A stretch of DNA of 64,000 bases from the NCBI RefSeq assembly GCF_017115165.1, contig NZ_JABXKF010000063.1:1-64000 (forward strand), given 5' to 3'. A program made the position numbers and the translations under genes. Below are positions 8,514 to 18,212 of this stretch, in pieces. The stretch's first letter is position 1. The number at the start of each line of letters is the position of its first letter. The notes below the pieces were generated by a model, which saw only the letters and a program-made list of their open reading frames with translations, had not been told where the DNA came from and made no database searches. This DNA comes from Nostoc sp. LPT. Its GTDB lineage: Bacteria > Cyanobacteriota > Cyanobacteriia > Cyanobacteriales > Nostocaceae.

Positions 8514-10301
8514 ATGACAATAACCCTGCTGAACAATCGCTATCAAGTTATCCAGGTAATCGGCGCTGGTGGGTTTGGAGAAACCTTTCTAGCAGAAGAT
8601 GTCCACATGCCTTCTCGCCGTCGCTGTGTAATTAAGCAACTAAAACCGATAACCAATAATGACCCGCAAACCTACCAACTTATCCAACAACGGTTTGAAC
8701 GGGAAGCAGCAACCTTAGAGTATTTGGGTGAAAGTAGTCACCAAATTCCCAAACTCTACGCTTACTTTTCTGAAAACGGGCAGTTTTACCTCGTCCAAGA
8801 ATGGATTCACGGCCAAACCCTAACAAAAATTGTCGAAGCCAAAGGATTTGAGGATGAAACTGCTGTTCGGCAAATTCTCTTGAGTCTGCTTTCAGTTTTA
8901 GATTATGTTCACAGTAAAGGCATTATTCACCGGGATATCAAGCCAGATAACATTATTCTGCGTTCTGCTGATGGCAATCCAGTTTTGATTGATTTTGGTG
9001 CAGTCAAAGAAACAATCCGTTCAGTGGTGAATTCTCCAGGATACCCCACGCGATCGCTTGTCATTGGTACGCCTGGATATATGCCTAGCGAACAAGCCGT
9101 TGGCCGCCCAGTTTATGCCACTGATATCTATAGCTTGGGTTTAACGGCGATTTATCTGCTGACTGGTAAACACCCACAAGGATTACTAACCGATCTGAAA
9201 ACTGGGGAAATACTTTGGCAGCAGCACGCCCCTAACATCTCTTCCCAATTGGCGGCGGTACTCAATCAGGCAATTAGGCCTCATGCTGGCGATCGCTACA
9301 GCACTGCCAGTAAAATGCTATATGCCTTGCAATCAGCTACAAATACTTCTACAATCATTTTTTCTCCCACTGCTACCTCGACTCGACAAACCCAGCCATT
9401 ATATTCCCCGCAAAAAAATTCTGCGATTCCAGGGTCTTCCACTTCTGGAAGCTGGCAAAAATCTGCTGTGATTGTTGGTAGTTTGCTCATCGGTGGTTTG
9501 ATTGGTGCAGTAGCAATTCCTAGCATCATTCGTCAGCAACAACCAGAAACAACGATTGGCACAAGTCCCACGCCATCTCCAGAATCTTTTCCGACTTCTG
9601 CATCTACCGAACCACCTGTTTCCTCCCAAACCTCTCCAGTTCCAGTTATTCCTAGCTCACCACAGCGACCAATCTCTAATCCCCCAGTTGTATCCATACC
9701 ACGGCCAGAAAAAGAGCCTGTCACTTCAGATACTCCAGCACCGATAGCAGTATCCACACCACAGCCAGAACCAAAGAATGAGGCGAGCCCAGTTCCCAAA
9801 CCACAAGTTCGTTCCAGACCACAAAATAGCGATCGGCCGCCTAGTAAATTAGCTACCACTAGCCAAAGCGTTCCCGCATTTCCTACAGGTACATCAAGAA
9901 GTGACGTAGAAGCGACCCTCGGTAAACCAAATCAAGATTTAAGAGGTGCATGGGGTAAGACTCGTGCTGTCGTTTACAAATTAGTGCCCAACAAAATTGA
10001 CCTTGGCTACTTATTTGATCGTAATTCTAAAGTGCTACGCCAAACTGAGGTATCTTTTGCCCAATCAGTAGACCCACAGGTAATGGAGACTACCTTAAAT
10101 GGAATGTTAAAAGGGCAAACCACTGAAGAGATTAAGCAGGGACTCAAACAGGTACAACAGCGCCAATCTGATAATTTTAGTTTTACGAATGGCTCAGTCA
10201 AAGGTCAAATTATTCGTCAAAAATGTGATTTTATTTACATCAGTATTTGGGATGTAGATTTACATGATTTTGTGAATCCATCTACAGCCAAACAATGTTA
10301 A
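8514..10301 (+). CDS. Membrane-anchored Ser/Thr protein kinase with extracytoplasmic C-terminal domain
   Basis: A 595-residue Hanks-type kinase. It has a glycine loop GAGGFG at 18-23, lysine K41 in VIKQL, a catalytic HRDIKPDN with D141, the DFG motif at 160-162 and MPSEQAVGRPVYATDIYSLG in the activation and APE region. A transmembrane helix (VIVGSLLIGGLIGAVAIP) lies at about 318-335, followed by a Pro/Ser/Thr-rich linker to ~460. The final ~130 residues (FPTGTSRSDVEATLGKPNQ onward) resemble a small outer-domain module of the SmpA/OmlA kind seen in other cyanobacterial kinases. It should phosphorylate cytoplasmic proteins in response to a periplasmic or wall cue. It is monocistronic as far as can be seen. 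Confidence 0.92.
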   Translation: MTITLLNNRYQVIQVIGAGGFGETFLAEDVHMPSRRRCVIKQLKPITNNDPQTYQLIQQRFEREAATLEYLGESSHQIPKLYAYFSENGQFYLVQEWIHGQTLTKIVEAKGFEDETAVRQILLSLLSVLDYVHSKGIIHRDIKPDNIILRSADGNPVLIDFGAVKETIRSVVNSPGYPTRSLVIGTPGYMPSEQAVGRPVYATDIYSLGLTAIYLLTGKHPQGLLTDLKTGEILWQQHAPNISSQLAAVLNQAIRPHAGDRYSTASKMLYALQSATNTSTIIFSPTATSTRQTQPLYSPQKNSAIPGSSTSGSWQKSAVIVGSLLIGGLIGAVAIPSIIRQQQPETTIGTSPTPSPESFPTSASTEPPVSSQTSPVPVIPSSPQRPISNPPVVSIPRPEKEPVTSDTPAPIAVSTPQPEPKNEASPVPKPQVRSRPQNSDRPPSKLATTSQSVPAFPTGTSRSDVEATLGKPNQDLRGAWGKTRAVVYKLVPNKIDLGYLFDRNSKVLRQTEVSFAQSVDPQVMETTLNGMLKGQTTEEIKQGLKQVQQRQSDNFSFTNGSVKGQIIRQKCDFIYISIWDVDLHDFVNPSTAKQC

Positions 10302-10948
10302 TGTTCTGAGAAACATTGTTCTCAAAAGTTAGATTTTAAATCTAGCTACTATCGGCCTTAATTGCATCAAAGATTGTGGCTCAAAAGCAGAATAAGTAAT
10401 TTTGGATTAGTAAAACAGGATAAATTTGAGTGTGTTGTTTGACAATAAAATGGCTTTCGCAGGATTTTGTATTTTATAAGACAATTCAGTATTCAATATA
10501 GTCCATAAAAAACGGGCTTTACTTGGGCTATAATCAACACAATTTCGGTATTGTAAAATACAAAAACCCAGTTTTTAGAATTAGTGTAAGTAAGTTGGCA
10601 CAATAAAACCAAACTATGTGAATAAAGATAAACTAGGCTAAAACCCCTTTTCCCCCTGCCTTCTACCTCCAGCAAGAACTGCCTTATCCCAACGACAAAT
10701 TTTTACGCCGTCCTACTTATTTGTTTTCTAGTTTTTGCAACTTAACACACGAAAATCTATCCTTCCCATGTCCAATGCCCAATATCCATTTTCAAACTAA
10801 GTTTTAAATTCTTAATCTTCATAAAGTTATAAATACCATTATTAAGTTTTTAATAATACTTGTCTCAGCTTCTACATTCATGTCGTAAAGTGCGATTGGA
10901 ATTGTGTAATCTGAAGACAGCAAAGCTAAATTATTCAATTGAGGTCTG
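10302..10948. other. Long intergenic region without a recognisable gene
   Basis: AT-rich sequence between the kinase and a small ORF. I found no ORF with protein-like composition, no tRNA and no strong terminator. The last ~100 bases before 10949 should hold the promoter of the small ORF. Confidence 0.5.
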
Positions 10949-11161
10949 ATGACTCCTACAATTATGCGTCAGCTTTGGTCAGTGGTTGAAACCGCGCAAG
11001 CCAAGCTCCTTTTACAACTGGATGATGCTAGCTTGGTGCAGTGGTTAGTAAAACAAACCGAAACGCAAGTGTTGTTAGATTCTAACGAAACTGATTTTCT
11101 TAGCCACTACATTCAATCTCGACTAGCCCTTATACGTGATATTGCCCATGAACGCCAGTGA
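10949..11161 (+). CDS. Small conserved-looking protein of unknown function
   Basis: A 70-residue, mainly helical protein (MRQLWSVVETAQAKLLLQL, then LDSNETDFLSHYIQSRLALI). The composition is protein-like, the codon use matches its neighbours, and it resembles small proteins I recall from Nostocales without an assigned role. A palindromic repeat fragment (GCGATGCCTACGGCGGGCTA) follows directly after its stop. No function is proposed. Confidence 0.55.
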   Translation: MTPTIMRQLWSVVETAQAKLLLQLDDASLVQWLVKQTETQVLLDSNETDFLSHYIQSRLALIRDIAHERQ

Positions 11162-11227
11162 TCGCGATGCCTACGGCGGGCTACGCTAACGCAAAATCAA
11201 GATAAATAGATTGATCGTCAAGTGTTA

Positions 11228-12445
11228 TTACTGTTGACTATTAGCTTTTGGGGAAAAATAACCTTCCACTAAGCAGTCAGAGCCGACTACACGCCAACGA
11301 ACGCGTTCTAAAGACAACGCCTCAGTCATGGTAGTAAAACCTAAATCGCCCACTGGTGTGGGAGCAATACTACCACCAATGATTTTTGGGGCAATAAATG
11401 CCAAAACTTTTTGCACTGCTCCTTGAGCGATCGCACTAGCAGCTAAGGTACCACCACACTCCCACAGCACGCTACAAAAACCTCGTTCATATAAGTACGC
11501 CATTGCCTCATCCGGTATAAGTGATGCTAATTCCACCACCTCCACACCCTGTTTGAGCAACAGTTCTTGAAAATCGGGGTTAGCACCCTTCTGTGTCAAT
11601 ACCAAAGTTGGAGCATCCGCAGTTTGCCACAGATGGGCACTTGCGGGTAAGTTGAGATGGCGACTCATCACCACCCGCAGGGGATTATGTACCCCCACCT
11701 GATGGCTGGTTAAGTAAGGATTATCTTGTCGGACTGTATTACCGCCGACAATTATGGCATCACAAGCCGCTCGCACTAGATGTACTTCACTGCGGGCTTC
11801 TTGACTTGTCACCCAAGCGCTATGACCAGAGGTAGTAGCAATTTTGCCATCTAAAGTCATGGCATATTTTAAAATTCCCAAAGGTCGCTTGTAGAGAATG
11901 CGATGCACAAAAGCTTCGTTTAACTGATGACAGGCTGACTCTTCTACTCCTACCAACACTTCGATCCCCGCCGCCCGTAAACGGGCGATACCACCTCCAG
12001 CCACCAGTGGATTGGGGTCAACCATACCCACTACTACTTTTGCCACCCCTGCTTCGATCAATCCTTCCGAACAAGGCGGAGTGCGCCCGTAGTGGTTGCA
12101 AGGTTCGAGGCTGACATAGATTGTTGCACCACGAGAGCGATCGCCTGCTGCTTTTAAAGCAAACACTTCTGCATGAGGCTCACCTGCGCGAGGATGAAAT
12201 CCTTCACCAACAATCTCGCCATCCTTGACAATCACTGCTCCCACTAACGGATTTGGCGAAGTCCGCCCTAAAGCACGGCGAGCCAGTTCCAAACACCGCA
12301 GCATCATGCGAGAGTCAAAGTCACTTCCTACCTTTTGCTTCGGTGGTGAATTCGAGCCAGCTGCTGACTCCACTATTCGTGTATTTTCCTGAGTGTAATT
12401 TGGTAAAGATGCATCTGCTTGAGCGACCACTGGGGAATTATCCAT
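11228..12445 (-). CDS. ribD: Bifunctional riboflavin biosynthesis protein RibD (deaminase/reductase)
   Basis: 405 residues from the ATG at 12445, chosen over an upstream ATG because the family starts shortly before the deaminase domain. The zinc deaminase motifs HAEVFAL and PCNHYGRTPPCSEGLI bind catalytic zinc. The second half (KYAMTLDGKIATTSGHSAWV, then DAIIVGGNTVRQDNPYLT) is the HTP reductase domain that uses NADPH. It converts the GTP cyclohydrolase II product to 5-amino-6-ribitylamino-uracil phosphate in two steps of FMN/FAD synthesis. The N-terminal ~45 residues are a low-complexity extension. No FMN riboswitch was recognised upstream. Confidence 0.95.
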   Translation of the reverse strand: MDNSPVVAQADASLPNYTQENTRIVESAAGSNSPPKQKVGSDFDSRMMLRCLELARRALGRTSPNPLVGAVIVKDGEIVGEGFHPRAGEPHAEVFALKAAGDRSRGATIYVSLEPCNHYGRTPPCSEGLIEAGVAKVVVGMVDPNPLVAGGGIARLRAAGIEVLVGVEESACHQLNEAFVHRILYKRPLGILKYAMTLDGKIATTSGHSAWVTSQEARSEVHLVRAACDAIIVGGNTVRQDNPYLTSHQVGVHNPLRVVMSRHLNLPASAHLWQTADAPTLVLTQKGANPDFQELLLKQGVEVVELASLIPDEAMAYLYERGFCSVLWECGGTLAASAIAQGAVQKVLAFIAPKIIGGSIAPTPVGDLGFTTMTEALSLERVRWRVVGSDCLVEGYFSPKANSQQ

Positions 12446-12628
12446 AATTTTAGGCAATACTGTAAATATTCTGCACGCGATTGCGCAGCCTCTCCACAAA
12501 AGAATCGCGCTTTGCTCCTGATAATTAAACAGTAATATCTAGGCGCTATTATTGGCTGTCTCAACTTACATGAGTCTGTAATATTCACACTTACAGTTCA
12601 GGGTAACTGAAAGTTTGAGACATTTCAA

Positions 12629-12652
12629 AACCCTTCATTTGGATGAAGGGTT
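12629..12652. terminator. 10-bp perfect hairpin, possible terminator
   Basis: AACCCTTCAT-TTGG-ATGAAGGGTT forms a perfect 10-bp stem with a four-base loop. On the minus strand it is followed by TTTTG, so it could end leftward transcripts from the serpin gene before ribD. The U tract is short and the serpin stop is 280 bases away, so the assignment is tentative. Confidence 0.4.
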
Positions 12653-12747
12653 AATAGCATCAGGTCAGAGGAATTATTCTACACAATTCCTGGAACAGTA
12701 GATTTACGACTTTACTCATGAGCTTGCCTTGAATGTGCTTACCACCT

Positions 12748-12928
12748 AGCGGGACTTAAACATTTTTGAAGCAAAAACAAGCCTCAAACCCATACACAGC
12801 AGGAAAATACACCAAATCAAAAATGCTTGCAACCCAAATATATCAACAAACCAGGCAAATAGATGTCCAAATCTCTCTGTATATACATTTGAGGCTTTTT
12901 TCTAGCTACTTTTTGTCTAAGTCCCACT
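12748..12928. mobile_element. MITE-like element with ~17-bp terminal inverted repeats
   Basis: The left end AGCGGGACTTAAACA and the right end TGTCTAAGTCCCACT are inverted repeats with two mismatches. Each is flanked by TA, which would fit an IS630/Tc1-type target. A second, internal inverted pair (CAAGCCTCAAA and TTTGAGGCTT) makes most of the 181 bp foldable. No coding capacity. It sits between the serpin stop and ribD. Confidence 0.6.
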
Positions 12929-12934
12929 ATATCC

Positions 12935-14266
12935 TCATTGTGGCTCGATGATTGAACCCATAAACAAAATGTTTCCCGTCTGATTATCTCTAATGGCACA
13001 GAAAAAGGGACGATCAACAATCATTCGGAATGGTTCTGGTTCTTGTCTCAAAGATGTTGTTACTATTCCCACTGAAGTAGCGGCTGCCGCTTCAGTGCCT
13101 TCTTCATTTACTTCAACAAAAGTTTTATGCTTAACTTGGCTAATAGCAAAATTTTTACCCATGCCAGAAAAATTGGCTTTGTTGCTGAAAGCCTCCCCCA
13201 TGCCTAAAGTTTTTAAAGCATCATTGAGTGTAATATCGTAATCTGTTTTGAAGCGGGGTAGGCGAATAAATCCTTTTTGGTTATTGAACTGAGTCATCCA
13301 TTTTTCCCAATTCTCAACATTCAAGTTTTGAGAAAACGCTTTGAGGTTAGAATTATTTTTGGGTAGAAATATATAAAAACTTATCTTACCATCTTTACCA
13401 TAAGGTAAACTAACTGCCTGAAATTTTTCGCTTTCATAGTATCTATAATCACCCTCCTGTGACATCATTGGGTGTTGTTTTTGCCTGCTAGATGTGATGT
13501 AAAAAGGGTATGGAGCAGTTTGCTTTTTGTCAAACTCTTTACTCCAATTACCTTTAAAATATATGGCATTAATCAGGAATAACACCTGATCTGGTTCAAT
13601 TTTTTCAACTATTTTAGTGATTTTGCCGTTAGTATTTTCTTTGACCCAGTTATTGATAATACTAGATGCAGCGGCATCTTTAAAGTTTAAATTGCTGACT
13701 TTGGCTTGATAGAAGTCCTGGGTTCTATTGATAAAGTCTGGCGCAAAGCTAACATCTTGATTGGCCCAAAGTGAGTTAGCAATTTTCAATTGCACTTTCG
13801 TATCTGAATTATCTAAAAGCTGTTTTAATACCGCCGCGTAAGAAGAGTTGATTTCTGGTAGATCCATCCCCTGTAATTCCAGGGTTTTTGCCATTGCTTG
13901 TTGAGTCGAGCCGCTAGCGCCGTTGTAAGTCATAGCAAGAGCGATCGCAACACTTGAAGGTGAGATAAAAATATTTGTCTCACCCCGATCGTTTTTCAGA
14001 ACTTCTGAAAATAGTTTGAAGCCAAATTTATTGCTAGACTCAACGATTTTTGTATCAGTTTTGGCTGTTTTTTTTTGCAATGGAGTTTCTGGCTGAGGTA
14101 AACTAGATTGGGCAAGGGCACTTTTATTACTATCTACTTGAGAACACCCTAATACACTGAATAGAACAACACTTGCAGCAGCCAGCGCATAACGTCTGCC
14201 CAGGCTAACACCGTAACGTCTTTGCAGGAAATTTTCTTTCGCATCACTCAATTTATGGCGATTCAT
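12935..14266 (-). CDS. Serpin-family protease inhibitor, predicted lipoprotein
   Basis: A 443-residue serpin. The N-terminal stretch (RRYALAAASVVLFSVLGC) has a hydrophobic core and a lipobox with acceptor C41, so it is probably exported and lipid-anchored. The serpin core contains NIFISPSSVAIALAMTYNGA and VLFLINAIYFKGNW. The hinge EEGTEAAAATSVGIV of the reactive-centre loop has small residues at P14-P9, so it can insert as an inhibitory serpin does. Aligned by the hinge, P1-P1' is about T-S in VTTSLRQE, with L or R nearby as alternatives. It probably protects the periplasm or sheath from serine or cysteine proteases; an S8 protease is encoded next door. Confidence 0.93.
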   Translation of the reverse strand: MNRHKLSDAKENFLQRRYGVSLGRRYALAAASVVLFSVLGCSQVDSNKSALAQSSLPQPETPLQKKTAKTDTKIVESSNKFGFKLFSEVLKNDRGETNIFISPSSVAIALAMTYNGASGSTQQAMAKTLELQGMDLPEINSSYAAVLKQLLDNSDTKVQLKIANSLWANQDVSFAPDFINRTQDFYQAKVSNLNFKDAAASSIINNWVKENTNGKITKIVEKIEPDQVLFLINAIYFKGNWSKEFDKKQTAPYPFYITSSRQKQHPMMSQEGDYRYYESEKFQAVSLPYGKDGKISFYIFLPKNNSNLKAFSQNLNVENWEKWMTQFNNQKGFIRLPRFKTDYDITLNDALKTLGMGEAFSNKANFSGMGKNFAISQVKHKTFVEVNEEGTEAAAATSVGIVTTSLRQEPEPFRMIVDRPFFCAIRDNQTGNILFMGSIIEPQ

Positions 14267-14664
14267 TCTGCTACCTCACTTGCCAAAGATTCCCGATTGT
14301 TCTTAGAGTTGACGCAGATACTGTGTCAATGACTAACTATTGCATTTACTCCAATGCAAAAATGGGACTGTTACAGTTTTCGTAACAGCAAATTAGTAGC
14401 TTAGAGGAATTAAACACAACTTGTGGAGTTGCTAATTCCTTATTGAGAAGGCTATACAGACGAGTTATAAAAAATTTTGATTTTTAAGAATTTTTCTCTT
14501 TACGTATAAACGTATTGTAAGCTACGTAATCATAAAATAATCACTTCTGTGAGGTTTTTATAAATCGAATAACGTTTTTTAGAGGCACGAAATCTCGTTC
14601 CCCTGCTCGATATGGGAACGAGAAAAACGCTGTAATTTTACACAGATATTTGTGCTAATCTATT
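14267..14664. other. Intergenic region with dispersed hairpin
   Basis: The region upstream of the serpin gene is AT-rich and without a gene. Bases 14594-14622 form a stem (CTCGTTCCC with GGGAACGAG), a dispersed Nostoc-type hairpin that recurs in similar form at 55726-55750. It lies just downstream of the S8 peptidase promoter-distal side and has no clear U tract. Confidence 0.55.
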
Positions 14665-16260
14665 TCAATTAATAGGTACAGTCCACCAAGCTAAACTGTA
14701 GGGTTGAGTCGCTTCATTCAGCTTTTGACGAAACTGGACACGGATTTTGTAATTGCCAGTAGCACTAACGGGGCAGAAAATGTGTTCTACACTATCAATT
14801 TGGCTGATTGAGGAGCAAACAGCACCAGCATCAGAATGAGGAGCATCAGCTTTTACTAAGTACAGGTCAAGATTATTCAAACCGCGATCGCGAAAATTTT
14901 CGCCTACGTCATATTGCTGGTTTTTATTTTTATCGTTGAGTTCTACCAATCGATCCCAACTCAGGGTGACAGCAACAAAACTTCCCTGCTTTAACGGTTT
15001 TGCTAATATATAGTCAATAGATGCTCCAACATCAACTGTGCGATAATCCCAACCGATAGCCGACACCGCAGCTGATGCCTGCCATTGACCAGCACTAAAT
15101 TGTTGATAAGCACGAAATGCATTCAAATGACCCGCTCCCATTTGGGCATCCAAGGGAATTTTTGGATCTTTGTAAGCATCAGAATCTAGCCAGTTTTGAT
15201 TTTGCTTATCAATTAGCGTCCGAGTCATTCCCAACTTTAAGCCATCGCCGCTATCTAGAAGTTTGTCTGCTGAATTCAGCAACACAGCTTTCATCACTTG
15301 ATGACGCCGAGAATCGACGCTCCAGTGGGGTTGTTTTGTCCGCATTTGTCGGTTAGCAAGTTCTTGTAACAGAGCAACAGTAGCTGTAACTTGAGGTGCT
15401 GCAAAACTTGTACCTGTAACCTTGTTCAATTTGCCGTCTGGATTGAGCAAAAGAATATTATTCCCCGGAGCAACTAAACTGATAGCGCGACGCCCATCAA
15501 GATCAAATTCCCTTCCAGCGAGTCTTCCATTCACACCTTGGTTAACACCCGCCAGATTAGCCACGTCTACTTTGTTAAAAACTCCCCCTCGGCGGGATGA
15601 AAAAGCCACGTTTATTCCGTTAAAATTGTCTGTGGGAATAGGAATACCGCCTTTCCCCTGGTTGCCAGCGATCGCATACAAAACATCATGAGCGCGACTA
15701 GACCAGTCAACACATAAAGTTAGTAAAGCATTGCCGTCTAAAGTAGCTTCCGGTCGAGGATCGCGGCTCAGAGGTTCCCCAAAGCTAAAGTTAATCGCAC
15801 GGACATCGCCACCATTTTGGAGCGCTATGTGCTGTGCCGACAAGCACTCTTCTGGCTGACCCATATTTTTAGTCGAACCCACCGCTGATGAATACAATCG
15901 CGCTCCTGGAGCAACTCCTGGCAGAGCTTTGTCTTGACTCACCATCACACCAGCGACATTGTAGGCGTGGGGGTCAACACCAGTATTAGACTTAGCTGGA
16001 CCATTGCGTAAGAAAACCGCAGCTACAGATATAGCACGATTTTTAGACACCGCCTTATCCCACCCAAACATTCCTGGCCGACCAATTTCCACTTGCCCAA
16101 TAGCAATCTTACGACCGATTAAATTATAAGGAGGTTTGTGTAGCTTCAGAGCATCAATGCCATTAGTTCCTAGTCCAGATTCTAAAGCTGAAGCAATTAC
16201 CGGCGCACTCAGACAAGAAGCAGTTAATCCCCAAAATATCCAGGTTAATTTTTTAGTCAT
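14665..16260 (-). CDS. Exported S8 (subtilisin-like) serine peptidase with atypical Asp position
   Basis: A 531-residue protein with an N-terminal signal peptide (TWIFWGLTASCLSAPVIASA). The catalytic histidine is in DPHAYNVAGVMVS, the oxyanion asparagine in AIAGNQGKGG and the serine in GTSFAAPQVTATVALL. Where subtilisins read VAVIDTG, this protein reads IAIGQVEIGRPG, so the triad Asp seems replaced by Glu or displaced. The C-terminal ~150 residues form a beta-rich domain, as in related cyanobacterial proteins. It is a likely periplasmic or extracellular protease. Its proximity to the serpin gene is suggestive, but the genes are 400 bases apart. Confidence 0.88.
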   Translation of the reverse strand: MTKKLTWIFWGLTASCLSAPVIASALESGLGTNGIDALKLHKPPYNLIGRKIAIGQVEIGRPGMFGWDKAVSKNRAISVAAVFLRNGPAKSNTGVDPHAYNVAGVMVSQDKALPGVAPGARLYSSAVGSTKNMGQPEECLSAQHIALQNGGDVRAINFSFGEPLSRDPRPEATLDGNALLTLCVDWSSRAHDVLYAIAGNQGKGGIPIPTDNFNGINVAFSSRRGGVFNKVDVANLAGVNQGVNGRLAGREFDLDGRRAISLVAPGNNILLLNPDGKLNKVTGTSFAAPQVTATVALLQELANRQMRTKQPHWSVDSRRHQVMKAVLLNSADKLLDSGDGLKLGMTRTLIDKQNQNWLDSDAYKDPKIPLDAQMGAGHLNAFRAYQQFSAGQWQASAAVSAIGWDYRTVDVGASIDYILAKPLKQGSFVAVTLSWDRLVELNDKNKNQQYDVGENFRDRGLNNLDLYLVKADAPHSDAGAVCSSISQIDSVEHIFCPVSATGNYKIRVQFRQKLNEATQPYSLAWWTVPIN

Positions 16261-16571
16261 TAGTTATTAGTCATTAGTCATTAGTCATTAGTCATTAGTC
16301 ATTGGTTATTGGGTATTGGGCATTTTGGGAAAAGCAGTTCCGTTAGCGGTAGCGGGGCGTTTAGCCCGTTCTGAGTAAAGAAGTGAAGAAGTGAGATTTC
16401 CCACTCAGCACTTAACACTCAGAATTTCTGAAGGGCATTAGGCATTGGGCATAAATTATTCTCCTTGTCCCTAATCCCCATTACCCAGTCTCCAATCCCC
16501 ATTACCCCTTATCCCCAGAGGGGGCCCCACCTTCCCCAGTCCCCAAAAAACCGGGATCAAAATTATGAGTC
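16261..16571. repeat. Heptamer repeat TTAGTCA and low-complexity spacer
   Basis: Bases ~16262-16303 are six or so copies of the heptamer TTAGTCA, a short tandemly repeated sequence typical of Nostocales. The words CCCCATTACCC and CAATCCCCATT repeat further right. There is no gene here. The segment lies between the divergent S8 peptidase and rpe genes and so carries both promoters. Confidence 0.8.
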
Positions 16572-16628
16572 TTGCTCAATGTTTTGTTACAATGCGTACA
16601 GACGAGGACGCTTAAAAATCCACTAGCC

Positions 16629-17336
16629 ATGACCCAAAACCTATCTCAAAAGCCCATTGTAATTGCTCCATCTATCCTATCAGCCGATTTTAGTCGTCTG
16701 GGTGACGAAATTCGCGCCATAGACGCGGCTGGAGCAGATTGGATTCATGTTGATGTAATGGATGGTCGTTTTGTACCTAATATTACGATAGGCCCTCTGA
16801 TTGTGGAGGCGATTCGTCCGATTACAACCAAGCCACTGGATGTCCATCTGATGATTGTGGAGCCAGAAAAGTATGTAGAGGATTTTGCTAAGGCGGGTGC
16901 CGATCATATTACCGTACACTGCGAACATAATGCTTCTCCACATCTGCACCGCACCTTGGGGCAAATTAAAGAGCTTGGTAAAAAAGCTGGAGTTGTACTT
17001 AATCCTGGTAGCCCTCTAGAACTAATTGAATACGTTTTAGATTTGTGCGATTTAGTACTAATTATGAGCGTCAACCCTGGTTTTGGTGGTCAAAGCTTTA
17101 TCCCTGGTGTGTTACCCAAAATCCGCAAGCTGCGCCAAATGTGTGATGAACGTGGTCTTGACCCGTGGATTGAAGTAGATGGGGGACTGAAGGCAAATAA
17201 TACCTGGCAAGTTTTGGAAGCGGGAGCCAATGCGATCGTCGCCGGTTCAGCTGTGTTTAACGCTAAAGATTATGCTGAGGCTATTACAGCAATTCGCAAC
17301 AGCAAGAGTCCTACTCCAGAATTAGCCAAGGTTTAA
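16629..17336 (+). CDS. rpe: Ribulose-phosphate 3-epimerase
   Basis: 235 residues from the ATG at 16629, which matches the usual start shortly before [21 protein letters not shown] barrel enzyme with the family signatures [33 protein letters not shown] and VDGGL, including the metal ligands His and Asp. It interconverts ribulose-5-phosphate and xylulose-5-phosphate in the Calvin cycle and the oxidative pentose phosphate route. The length is standard. A strong hairpin lies 50 bases downstream. Confidence 0.97.
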   Translation: MTQNLSQKPIVIAPSILSADFSRLGDEIRAIDAAGADWIHVDVMDGRFVPNITIGPLIVEAIRPITTKPLDVHLMIVEPEKYVEDFAKAGADHITVHCEHNASPHLHRTLGQIKELGKKAGVVLNPGSPLELIEYVLDLCDLVLIMSVNPGFGGQSFIPGVLPKIRKLRQMCDERGLDPWIEVDGGLKANNTWQVLEAGANAIVAGSAVFNAKDYAEAITAIRNSKSPTPELAKV

Positions 17337-17383
17337 TTCGTTTTTGAATTAACCAATCATTAAACATGGAAGTGAAAAAGAAT

Positions 17384-17412
17384 GTAGAGACGTAGCACCG
17401 CTACGTCTCTAC
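17384..17412. terminator. Perfect 13-bp hairpin downstream of rpe
   Basis: GTAGAGACGTAGC-ACC-GCTACGTCTCTAC is a perfect inverted repeat 47 bases after the rpe stop, followed by AAGGGTTTT. It is one of the small palindromes dispersed in Nostoc genomes and may double as a terminator. Two weaker hairpins follow at about 17460-17484 (AAGGTGGGCA with TTGCCTACCTT, then a T-rich run) and 17511-17540 (CTGGAAG with CTTCCAG). Confidence 0.55.
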
Positions 17413-18212
17413 AAGGGTTTTAGATTAATTTCACCAGATGTCTATTCTCCACAAAAAATAAGGTGGGCAATTTGCCTACCTTATTTATTTTTATATACAG
17501 ATAAAAAACTGGAAGCTATTCAAGTTTTGAACTTCCAGTAATTGCTATATAAATTGAAAGTTTAGAAACTAAAGATAATCCAGGTTGGGAGGACTAGGAT
17601 TACAATAGTCGAAAGAGAAGCGTATGAGCTACTAGTTCTACCAGCCAAGGACAACAATTTCACCGTAACTTTTCTATTTCCGTTCCTAGAATTGATGTTA
17701 AGCGTTTGCAATATTTAACTAAAGCAACACCAACCACAGGATAGAAAGTTTTATCAGCATTACTCGCACCGTCTGCAGTCAGTGAAAGCTGTGTAAAATT
17801 TGGATTGGGGGAATCCACCTCCCCAAATTCTCTTTGCTCAGACTTCCTCAGAAAAAGAACCACCAGTAGCAACGGTTGGATTATTGGTCTTGGTCTAGGA
17901 GTTATTTACTCCATGAAATGCTGACTACTTTTGTAATCAGTTTGATTTATTTCATAGTCAGAACTAATCGTTGATTTTATTTTTTAAATTAACTTGCTTG
18001 CCAAATCACCTCTATTTTAGTTGAAATTGTAGTTGTTATTAGTTTACCAATATCATTAGTATATATTTGCCATTTTGGCAGATTTTTGCAAAATACTATC
18101 AAATTAATGACTGCTATAGAAAACCTGTCATGCTATAAATTTCAAATTAGCATAACAGGCTTTCAGATAATCAATCAACTTTAGAGCAGAATCTATTGAT
18201 TCCAAATACTTT
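17413..18212. other. Intergenic region, possible gene remnant at 17640-17900
   Basis: Two hairpins follow the first one. Around 17640-17900 there are short stretches with protein-like reading on either strand, including + strand SEKEPPVATVGLLVLV, which resembles a PEP-CTERM sorting tail interrupted by a stop. I could not assemble a gene. The rest is AT-rich and leads to the convergent hetP stop. Confidence 0.35.

Noticed and set aside
9399..9859. Minus-strand frames opposite the kinase linker
   Set aside because: They mirror the low-complexity Pro/Ser/Thr linker and show no independent coding features.
12446..12700. FMN riboswitch upstream of ribD
   Set aside because: The conserved RFN core words were not found; only a simple hairpin at 12629-12652 is present.
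17640..17900. PEP-CTERM-like tail (SEKEPPVATVGLLVLV) or a minus-strand 70-residue frame
   Set aside because: The plus reading has a stop inside the hydrophobic segment and no upstream coding frame; the minus reading lacks recognisable features. Left as intergenic.
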